DNA of 39,934 nucleotides from Baia soyae (GTDB taxonomy: Bacteria > Bacillota > Bacilli > Thermoactinomycetales > Thermoactinomycetaceae). Below are positions 34,159-39,934 of the stretch, piece after piece (the stretch's first letter is position 1; every line of letters begins with the position of its first letter). The position numbers were made by a program, and so were the translations under genes. The DNA lies in the NCBI RefSeq assembly GCF_004341445.1, contig NZ_SLXV01000007.1, positions 56,039 to 95,972 of the forward strand, read 5' to 3'. The notes beneath the pieces were generated by a model that saw nothing but the letters and a program-made list of their open reading frames with translations, made no database searches and was not told the origin of the DNA.

Positions 34159-35268
34159 ATGCAAGATGGCTTTGAGCCCGTAAATCCGGACAAACAACCT
34201 ACTCAGAAAAAGAGTCGGAAAAAAAAGGTCTTGATTTGGGCATCCGTTATTCTTTCTACTCTTCTTTGTACAGTTGGTATTTACGCCTATAACCTTTATA
34301 CAACAGTAGCCAGCAGCCAAGACACTACGGCCGGAAAATCTTCCTTACGAGAAGAACAAGTAGATGTAAAGAAAGAGCCCTTTACTATCTTATTCATCGG
34401 TGCGGACCAATACAACTCCAAAAAAGAATCAAAAGAGGGTTGGCGTCCTGACGTGATGATGCTTGCCGTCGTCAATCCAGAAAAAAAGAATATTCACATG
34501 GTAAGTATCCCGCGTGATACCTTTTTCCAAATCCATGGAACAAAGACTCAGACGAAAATTAATGCTTCGGCAGCTTCCATATATACAAGCACAAACAAGC
34601 TTACCCCCATCAACTCCGTACGGGAAACTGCTCAAGATTTCCTGAATCGACAAATCCCTATTGATTATTATGCTAAAATCAACTTTAGTGGATTTATAGA
34701 CCTTGTCGACCAAGTAGGTGGGATTGACGTAGAAGTTCCATATGACTTTAAAATGCAAACGTTTGGCGGGAAATATCTCCACTTTAAAAAAGGGAACCAG
34801 CATGTAAACGGTGAAGAAGCACTTGTTTTTGTACGACAACGAAAGCAGGACCCTGAGGGAGATCTCGGACGTAACAAACGACAACAACAAGCCGTACGGC
34901 AAGTTTTAGATAAAATGCTCAGCTTCAAAAGCTTAACGCAATTCACTGATATCACGAAAGTGATCGGGGACAACTTCCAGTACAGCTTTCAGGTTTCTGA
35001 TATATTACCTCTAATGAGTATCTATGCAGATATCCCTAAAGAAAATAACCACATCATTAAATTAAATACTTACTCTAAAACTCTACCAGCACATGGGGAC
35101 TGTCAGATCACGACAGACGGCGAACGCAAACGAGTCGTCGCAGAACTGCTAAAAGCAATGGATAAGCCGTACAATGAAGCAGATCTGACATACGATTTCG
35201 AACAAGATCTCAAAAACCCGAATCGTAAACAGAAGCCCGGAAAATCGATATCTCTGAAAGGAGAATGA
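34159..35268 (+). CDS. LytR-CpsA-Psr (LCP) cell-wall polymer ligase 1
   Basis: LCP enzymes transfer teichoic acids or other anionic glycopolymers from undecaprenyl phosphate to peptidoglycan on the outer face of the membrane. The 369-residue protein has a basic cytoplasmic tail, one membrane segment (about 25-46) and an LCP domain (about 75-290). Conserved charged residues are in IGADQYNSKKESKEGWRPDV, VSIPRDTF, INFSGFIDLVDQVGGIDVEV and FVRQRKQDPEGDLGRNKRQQ. TGAGGG precedes the ATG. First of three tandem paralogues; the next starts 2 bases after its stop. Confidence 0.92.
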   Translation: MQDGFEPVNPDKQPTQKKSRKKKVLIWASVILSTLLCTVGIYAYNLYTTVASSQDTTAGKSSLREEQVDVKKEPFTILFIGADQYNSKKESKEGWRPDVMMLAVVNPEKKNIHMVSIPRDTFFQIHGTKTQTKINASAASIYTSTNKLTPINSVRETAQDFLNRQIPIDYYAKINFSGFIDLVDQVGGIDVEVPYDFKMQTFGGKYLHFKKGNQHVNGEEALVFVRQRKQDPEGDLGRNKRQQQAVRQVLDKMLSFKSLTQFTDITKVIGDNFQYSFQVSDILPLMSIYADIPKENNHIIKLNTYSKTLPAHGDCQITTDGERKRVVAELLKAMDKPYNEADLTYDFEQDLKNPNRKQKPGKSISLKGE

Positions 35269-35269
35269 A

Positions 35270-36493
35270 ATGATGAACTCCCAACGTAGTCGACTAGATC
35301 GAGTAGAAATGCGTAAAAAGAAGAAGAAAAAGAGAGTCATTATTGTGAGTGCAATCCTAGCTCTCTTCATTGGGGTAGCTGGGTACTATGCAACGAATCT
35401 CCTGAGTGCATTTTCAAATTCGCATGATTCCAATTTAAAAACAGATGCTAAAAAAGTAGACGTAAAAGCGGAACCTTTTACCATGCTTTTAATGGGTATT
35501 GACCAATATAATATTGATAATGAATCCAAAAATGGATGGCGTCCCGACGTATTAATGGTAATTACGGTAAATCCAAAGGAAAAGTCCGTGCGAACCATGA
35601 GTATTCCTCGTGATACGTATGTGAAATTCTACAATTCAACCAGTAAAGGGAAGATTACCGAAACCCTATCTGCCCTTCAACATGGCTCGGATGCCCATGC
35701 AAAAAATCAGCAAGTCGTGAAACAGGTAGAACAATTCTTAGATAACAAAGTCCAAATCAATTACGTAGCGCAGATTAACTTCTCTGGATTTATGGATTTA
35801 GTAGATGCAGTCGGCGGCATTACGGTAGATAACAAATATAAATTCCAAGTTCCTTTCTACGCAGGGAAAATGTTGAAATACGAAAAAGGGCAGCAAAACC
35901 TAAATGGGGAAAAAGCTCTTATGTATGTACGGACTCGTAAAGACCATAAAGGCACTGGCTCAATTGTTCCTCCAGAAATGGAAAACGACAATGATCGAAA
36001 TCGCCGTCAACAAGAAGTGATTGGTGCCATTTTAAGTAAAATGGTTGGTTTTACGGGTATTACCCAGTTTAGCGACATTACCAAAGCAGTCGGAAAGAAC
36101 TTCCGTTATAGCTTTGATATGGGTGAGATTCTTCCACTGTTTAATGTGTATCGTGAATCACAAAACAATAAAGAATCGATTGCTCTGCATAACTACTCAC
36201 TTAACCAAAATGGAAAATGGTTCCAAGTTGTTCCGGAAGGTGAGCGTCAACGTGGTATAGCTGAGTTGCTCAAGCATTTAGGAAAAGAGTACGACAAGCG
36301 TGCTATCACATATGATCATACGTTAGACCCTTACGAGGCAAAAACGATCGAACAAATCCCGAAACAAGTACCTTCTAAAGCATATCGAAATTCCGAAGGC
36401 ACAGGGACTAGTCAATCGAACCAATCGAACCAATCGAATCAACCGTCTGGATCCACTCCTAATGGTGGTAAACCGACAACCAAAACTCCATAA
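35270..36493 (+). CDS. LytR-CpsA-Psr (LCP) cell-wall polymer ligase 2
   Basis: A 407-residue type II membrane protein with basic N terminus (RKKKKKKR), membrane segment (about 24-45) and LCP domain with IDQYNIDNESKNGWRPDVLM, SIPRDTYVKF, INFSGFMDLVDAVGGI and YVRTRKDH. Before the NRRQQE motif it has about 14 extra residues (GTGSIVPPEMENDND) absent from the other two copies. The C-terminal tail is Ser/Asn/Gln/Pro-rich and contains a short tandem repeat. AAAGGAG lies 7 bases before the ATG pair. Cotranscribed with copy 1; terminator at 36504. Confidence 0.92.
   Translation: MMNSQRSRLDRVEMRKKKKKKRVIIVSAILALFIGVAGYYATNLLSAFSNSHDSNLKTDAKKVDVKAEPFTMLLMGIDQYNIDNESKNGWRPDVLMVITVNPKEKSVRTMSIPRDTYVKFYNSTSKGKITETLSALQHGSDAHAKNQQVVKQVEQFLDNKVQINYVAQINFSGFMDLVDAVGGITVDNKYKFQVPFYAGKMLKYEKGQQNLNGEKALMYVRTRKDHKGTGSIVPPEMENDNDRNRRQQEVIGAILSKMVGFTGITQFSDITKAVGKNFRYSFDMGEILPLFNVYRESQNNKESIALHNYSLNQNGKWFQVVPEGERQRGIAELLKHLGKEYDKRAITYDHTLDPYEAKTIEQIPKQVPSKAYRNSEGTGTSQSNQSNQSNQPSGSTPNGGKPTTKTP
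36413..36439 (+). repeat. Three 9-base tandem repeats (SNQ) in LCP 2
   Basis: CAATCGAAC occurs twice and CAATCGAAT once, head to tail, encoding Q-S-N repeats in the low-complexity tail of LCP 2. The unit is a multiple of three, so copy-number change would keep the frame. Confidence 0.9.
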
Positions 36494-36503
36494 TTCCTTT
36501 TAG

Positions 36504-36537
36504 AAAATACCTGATCCCCATTCAGGTATTTTTCTTT
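36504..36537 (+). terminator. Terminator after LCP 2
   Basis: Arms AAAATACCTGA (36504-36514) and TCAGGTATTTT (36522-36532) with a 7-base loop, followed by T-rich sequence. It lies 10 bases after the LCP 2 stop. Confidence 0.88.
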
Positions 36538-36627
36538 TATCCCCGAAACTTGATCCTAATATTTCCCAAATGATAGTATAAGAGCAATTCGTTTTCCAAA
36601 GCTTCTAGTGAAATGAGGAATCATTTG

Positions 36628-37650
36628 GTGAAGAATCAACGCTCAGAACAACGAGCAGCTCGAAGGAAGAAGAGGAATCGAATACTCTTCGTATTCTTGG
36701 CGCTTTTCGCTCTAATCGGTAGCTTTTATATATATCAAATGTGGAATGCTCTAGCAAAAGGGCATGATTCCAATGCAACGAAGTCAGACCTTAGACAAAA
36801 GCAAGTGGAGATTGGGAAAGAACCTTTTACCGTCCTGCTCATGGGCGTCGATTCGAGAACTGCCAAGGGAGAAAAGGAGTCATGGCGCTCAGATGTACTC
36901 ATGATTGCCGCCATTAATCCAGAAAAAAAATCGGCCTCCATCGTCAGTATCCCCCGCGATACGCGAACCACCATCGCCCATACCAATGGCTGGAAAGATA
37001 AGATTAACTCCGCCGCTACATGGGGGAGGGAAAAAGGAGTCGATCCCGTTGCCAATGTAAGACTCACCGTTGAGAGCTTTTTAGAAAGCGTCCCCATCGA
37101 CTACTATGCGAAGATTAACTTCCAAGGCTTTATGGACGTAGTCGATCAACTGAATGGGGTCGATGTCGATGTCAAAAGAGCTTTCACATATCATTCCTTT
37201 AACGATAAAATCCTCAACTTCCGCCTCGGTCCTATGCATTTAAATGGAGAAGAAGCGTTAGCCTATGTCCGCATGAGAAAACAAGACCCTGAGGGAGATC
37301 ACGGTCGCAATCGAAGACAACAAGAAGTAATCAATCAACTTTTAGACAAATTAACAGGCGTTCAAGTGCTGACCCAATTTACTTCGCTCACGGAAATCGT
37401 AGGGAACAACTTTTCCTATAGCTTTAGTCCCTCTGAAATCCCTACACTAGCTAACATCTACCGCAGCATTCCAAAAGAATCCTTAAAACACATCACGATT
37501 GAAGCTCCTTCTGAAAGAATCAACGGAATCTGGTATGATTTAGTTAGCCAAAAAGAGCGTGATCGCGTTAGCAATCTACTAAAAAAAGAGTTGGACCTAC
37601 CATACGATCAAAATAAAATCGAGGTCCCTAAAGCGAAAAAGACAAATTAG
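36628..37650 (+). CDS. LytR-CpsA-Psr (LCP) cell-wall polymer ligase 3
   Basis: About 340 residues: basic cytoplasmic start (RAARRKKRNR), membrane segment (about 18-38) and LCP domain with MGVDSRTAKGEKESWRSDV, VSIPRDTRTTI, INFQGFMDVVDQLNGVDVDV and YVRMRKQDPEGDHGRNRRQQ. More like copy 1 than copy 2. The open frame starts at ATG 36613, but TGAGGA eight bases before a GTG at 36628 makes that the more likely start. It is separated from copies 1-2 by a terminator and has its own terminator. Confidence 0.9.
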   Translation: MKNQRSEQRAARRKKRNRILFVFLALFALIGSFYIYQMWNALAKGHDSNATKSDLRQKQVEIGKEPFTVLLMGVDSRTAKGEKESWRSDVLMIAAINPEKKSASIVSIPRDTRTTIAHTNGWKDKINSAATWGREKGVDPVANVRLTVESFLESVPIDYYAKINFQGFMDVVDQLNGVDVDVKRAFTYHSFNDKILNFRLGPMHLNGEEALAYVRMRKQDPEGDHGRNRRQQEVINQLLDKLTGVQVLTQFTSLTEIVGNNFSYSFSPSEIPTLANIYRSIPKESLKHITIEAPSERINGIWYDLVSQKERDRVSNLLKKELDLPYDQNKIEVPKAKKTN

Positions 37651-37663
37651 AAGCATTCATCTC

Positions 37664-37690
37664 AAGACGGCTCCCATAGCCGTCTTTTCT
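37664..37690 (+). terminator. Terminator after LCP 3
   Basis: Arms AAGACGGCT (37664-37672) and AGCCGTCTT (37678-37686), 5-base loop, then TTCTTT. It lies between LCP 3 and yigZ. Confidence 0.88.
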
Positions 37691-37711
37691 TTGGGAGAGG
37701 AGCTCCATATC

Positions 37712-38338
37712 ATGAAAACACCCTTGTCATACCAGACCATTGCCGGATATGGCGAAACAGAGATCATCATTCAAAAATCTCGTTTTATCTGCCAAGCTGG
37801 ACCTGTCAAAACCGAAGAAGAAGCCCAGAAATTTATCGCTGACATCGCTAAAAAATACTGGGATGCGAGCCATAACTGCTCTGCCTACCTCGTCTCCGAT
37901 CTCATCCAAAAAGCATCCGACGATGGCGAGCCCTCTGGAACAGCAGGCAAGCCCATGCTCGAAGTCCTACATGCTAAGAAAGTTCAATATACCGCAGTCG
38001 TTATTACGCGATACTTTGGGGGGATCAAACTAGGCGCTGGTGGTCTCGTCAGAGCTTATAGCCAAGGAACATCCGCTGCCTTAGAAGCTGCAGGGATCGT
38101 TCAGCCCATCCTCCATCAATCCATCACTATCACCTTTGACTACGCCCATATCGGAAAACTCGAACACGAACTACGCCAAAACTCCTATTTCCTCGAACAG
38201 CCCGTATTTACCGAGCATGTAAGCTGGACCTTGTGGGTGCCTGTTGATGAAACGAGCCAGATCCAATCACAGATCATCGATTGGACCCACGGTCAGGCAA
38301 ACGTGGAACTAGGAGGGTTGGAGTACCGAGTGAAGTAG
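37712..38338 (+). CDS. yigZ: YigZ/IMPACT family protein (YvyE)
   Basis: A 208-residue cytoplasmic protein of the YigZ/IMPACT (UPF0029) family, whose exact function is unsettled; the eukaryotic relative IMPACT affects translation control via GCN1. Signature stretches are FICQAGPVKTEEEAQ, DDGEPSGTAGKPM and VVITRYFGGIKLGAGGLVRAYSQ, followed by the C-terminal DUF1949 ferredoxin-like domain (about 138-200). The open frame begins at 37691, but GAGAGGAG 9 bases before the ATG at 37712 fixes the start. In B. subtilis the orthologue yvyE also neighbours degS and an LCP gene, as here. Confidence 0.93.
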   Translation: MKTPLSYQTIAGYGETEIIIQKSRFICQAGPVKTEEEAQKFIADIAKKYWDASHNCSAYLVSDLIQKASDDGEPSGTAGKPMLEVLHAKKVQYTAVVITRYFGGIKLGAGGLVRAYSQGTSAALEAAGIVQPILHQSITITFDYAHIGKLEHELRQNSYFLEQPVFTEHVSWTLWVPVDETSQIQSQIIDWTHGQANVELGGLEYRVK

Positions 38339-38372
38339 AAAAGATACAGAACCACTATGTTAACTCACATGG

Positions 38373-38845
38373 CTACAGCAACATGATGACCGTTATACCA
38401 CACTGTGGTCTTGTTACCGCTGTTGCAGCCAAATTGGAAACAGTCACAAGTCCAGGACCTTCAATAATCGTTGATGCAGTATGAGGAGCATTCGAGTTAT
38501 TGGTAACTTGCGTTTGCGTCCCTTGAACAAGATTCCCTTCGTAACAGGACCTACCGTATAAATGACTGCGTAAAAATGCCCTGCTGCTAAAGAAATCGCT
38601 CCAGTAGTGGCATCGAGCGTTATATTCGAGCCGGCCTGAGTTAGAACCGTATCGTAGGGTACAGTACTGTTTGCAGGTAGAACAGCGGTATTTCCAGTAC
38701 CCCCTATGGTAGCATAGAAAAAGTTAGCTACCAGTGTTCCCGTAGCACCTGTAGATCCTGTGACCCCGTCAATTCCACTTGGTCCTCTAACTCCTTGAGG
38801 TCCTTGAGGTCCACAACGCTCAGGCTTTCGTCTACATCAGCTCAT
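38373..38845 (-). pseudogene. Broken collagen-like spore-surface-type protein (BclA-like C-terminal domain)
   Basis: From the ATG at 38845, with AGGAG upstream, the second codon is followed by an in-frame TGA, then a cysteine- and arginine-rich start, a short collagen-like run of G-x-y triplets (GPQGPQGVRGPSGIDGVTG) and a C-terminal domain with FFYATIGGTGN, VLPANSTVPYDTV and GSNITLDATTGAIS, like the trimerising head of BclA-type exosporium proteins. One base is missing near 38535; the matching reading continues as NLVQGTQTQVTNNSNAP to a stop at 38373. The early stop and the frameshift together mark a pseudogene. Such proteins coat spores in many Bacillales. Confidence 0.82.
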
Positions 38846-38966
38846 CTTCTCACTCCTAAACTTTTGATATTTATAGAATATGAATCTCTCAACGTAATGG
38901 TATAGGATAAAGAGACTATTTTGGATGCTTGCTCTTCCCGTCCATGCAGCGACCCAGATCCAAGCA

Positions 38967-39004
38967 CATAAAAAAGGAATCCACATTATTGCGGATTCCT
39001 TTTT
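38967..39004. terminator. Bidirectional terminator-like hairpin
   Basis: Arms AAAAGGAATCC (38972-38982) and GGATTCCTTTT (38993-39003) with a 10-base loop. T runs follow the stem on both strands. No intact gene precedes it on the plus strand; on the minus strand it follows the protease fragment. Confidence 0.75.
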
Positions 39005-39215
39005 CTACTACAGCGATTATATTACTCTGGATCAAGAGAGTCATACAAGACAAAGACAGGAAAGAAGTTAGGAGTAGTCTGCAATCCCACTTGATCCAGT
39101 CGCAATTGCTTTTTGAACAAAGGGAATCTGCGCCAGAAGGATAACGATGATGAATGATAGGATAAACTCGACTGCCCTTTTCTCCATTTCATTACAAAGA
39201 CCCTCACCCTAGACT

Positions 39216-39485
39216 CTAGCGATTCATCCAATATGCTATTTTCTTATAGTTTGCGCCGATGAATCGTGGTGACCATGCACCATCAGTTCCATTGTTACCC
39301 ATGCTATTTAATCCAATCACACCTACATAGCCAGATTTTGAATTCCACATTGGTCCTCCACTCATACCAGCTTCGATATAGGCTGAGATTGTGAAATGTT
39401 GACTATATAGGCTATTAAGTAATCCCAGAGAGACTCTATAGAGCCATTCCTTCAAAATCTCTATGTGTAATGAATTTCCTAGCAC
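39216..39485 (-). pseudogene. C-terminal fragment of a trypsin-like (V8/glutamyl-type) serine protease
   Basis: The last 55 residues contain the catalytic serine motif EAGMSGGPMW followed by GYVGVIGLNSMGNNG and RFIGANYKKIAYWM, the end of an S1B secreted protease. The histidine and aspartate of the triad and the whole first half are missing; the first 30 residues of the open frame do not look like the family and there is no ribosome site. It is a truncated remnant. Together with the broken collagen-like gene this marks the area as decaying. Confidence 0.7.
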
Positions 39486-39818
39486 CTTTATTTATATTAC
39501 TGAGTAAGAATGTAGAGGAATGGATCATGGGACTATAGCTCAGTGAGGTCTTTAGGGATATCTGTGCCTAGGACATTTTCTAACTTCTCGTTTGAAATCC
39601 ATTCTTTTTGTCATAAAACAAAGTTTGATTAAATTGAATCCAGTTGTTGAAAATGTAATCATTTCAACAACTGGATTCCTTTAGTTTTCGGATATGAAGA
39701 TACGGAACAAAAAACAATCAGCCCATACCTTAAAATTAGGCTGTGAATAGGTTACTTATTCTTAGTAATAAGAATATTGATAACAAGATTAAGTATTATG
39801 TTTATAAGGAGTGAAAAA
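39486..39818. other. Gene-free stretch before the last gene
   Basis: About 330 A/T-rich bases without a credible gene. It contains one strong hairpin (39636-39678). The sequence just before 39819 has the ribosome site of the next gene; I see no clear sigma-A promoter, which would fit a sporulation sigma factor, but that is only suggestive. Confidence 0.5.
39636..39690 (+). terminator. Orphan hairpin, terminator-like on the plus strand
   Basis: Perfect 17-base arms GAATCCAGTTGTTGAAA (39636-39652) and TTTCAACAACTGGATTC (39662-39678), 9-base loop, then CTTTAGTTTTCGG. No intact gene lies upstream on the plus strand within 1 kb, so it may have served a lost gene. Confidence 0.6.
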
Positions 39819-39934
39819 ATGTCTCAAGCGAATATACCAAATATTTCACCCAATATTCAGATCACAAGGGAAGATGCCATTAACCTGTTGTTGTCCTCGA
39901 TTGCGTTAGAAGAGTTAGGACTTAGCCATATTAT
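39819..39934 (+). CDS. Start of a small protein of a spore-associated-like family (runs off window)
   Basis: ATG at 39819 with AAGGAG seven bases upstream. The first 38 residues read [20 protein letters not shown], then [18 protein letters not shown] before the window ends. This resembles a family of short proteins in spore-forming Bacillales that often lie near collagen-like surface glycoprotein genes; the identification is from memory of the sequence pattern and the function is unknown. The nearby broken collagen-like gene fits that context. Confidence 0.75.
   Translation, partial: MSQANIPNISPNIQITREDAINLLLSSIALEELGLSHI

Noticed and set aside
36413-36439. Possible CRISPR-like or satellite repeat
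   Set aside because: Only three 9-base units without spacers inside a coding sequence; a simple in-frame tandem repeat.
39022-39231. 69-codon minus-strand open frame
   Set aside because: No ribosome site, basic low-complexity product, overlaps the protease remnant region and matches no family I know.

Overview
The window looks like a chromosomal segment from an endospore-forming member of the Bacillales, of moderate G+C. The gene order uvrA-uvrB / minJ-like / ctpB / ftsX-ftsE / prfB-secA / hpf / comFC-comFA / degU / LCP genes / yigZ matches, in parts, the Bacillus subtilis region running from uvrBA through ftsEX and prfB-secA to comF-degU-yvyE-yvhJ. Several insertions and losses relative to that order (no cccB, swrA, degS or comFB; added metK, wecB, glycosyltransferase, HU and cold-shock genes) and the fourfold M23 peptidase cluster suggest a lineage outside Bacillus itself. 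Thermoactinomycetaceae or a relative is my guess, but it is an inference.

Layout. (1) 1-5.2 kb, minus strand: the 5' end of uvrA, uvrB, a MinJ-like PDZ membrane protein and the carboxyl-terminal protease CtpB. (2) 5.3-6.3 kb: a broken luciferase-like monooxygenase and a 28-residue microprotein with a very good ribosome binding site. (3) 6.3-12.5 kb, minus: ftsE-ftsX followed by four tandem secreted coiled-coil M23 (LytM/EnvC-like) peptidases, all with intact zinc-site residues. (4) 12.9-14.8 kb, plus: a CorA magnesium transporter overlapping a NodB-type deacetylase lipoprotein. (5) 14.8-18.1 kb, minus: a TerC-family membrane protein under a yybP-ykoY manganese riboswitch, then a small lipoprotein, a glutathionylspermidine-synthase-like ATP-grasp enzyme, a DUF350 membrane protein and an unknown protein, probably one operon. 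(6) 18.2-23.9 kb, minus: a single-pass membrane protein, enoyl-CoA hydratase, prfB with its programmed +1 frameshift, and secA. (7) 24-28.5 kb, minus: a glycosyltransferase, UDP-GlcNAc 2-epimerase, hpf, an acetyltransferase with a terminator hairpin inside its coding end, and a cold-shock protein. (8) 28.7-33.9 kb, minus: HU, comFC, comFA, an unknown membrane protein, DegU without DegS, and metK with a possible attenuated leader. (9) 34.1-38.3 kb, plus: three tandem LCP cell-wall polymer ligases and a YigZ/IMPACT protein. (10) 38.3-39.9 kb: decayed spore-surface-like material (broken collagen-like gene, protease fragment) and the start of a small intact gene.

The dominant theme is the cell envelope: septum placement (MinJ), FtsEX-controlled wall hydrolysis, wall-polymer attachment (LCP, WecB), secretion (SecA, TerC) and spore-related proteolysis (CtpB). 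The most interesting points are the four FtsEX-linked hydrolases, the Mn2+-riboswitch/TerC/ATP-grasp operon, the terminator lying before the stop codon of the acetyltransferase gene, the metK leader and the orphan microprotein. I saw no tRNA, rRNA, CRISPR array, intact insertion sequence or origin.
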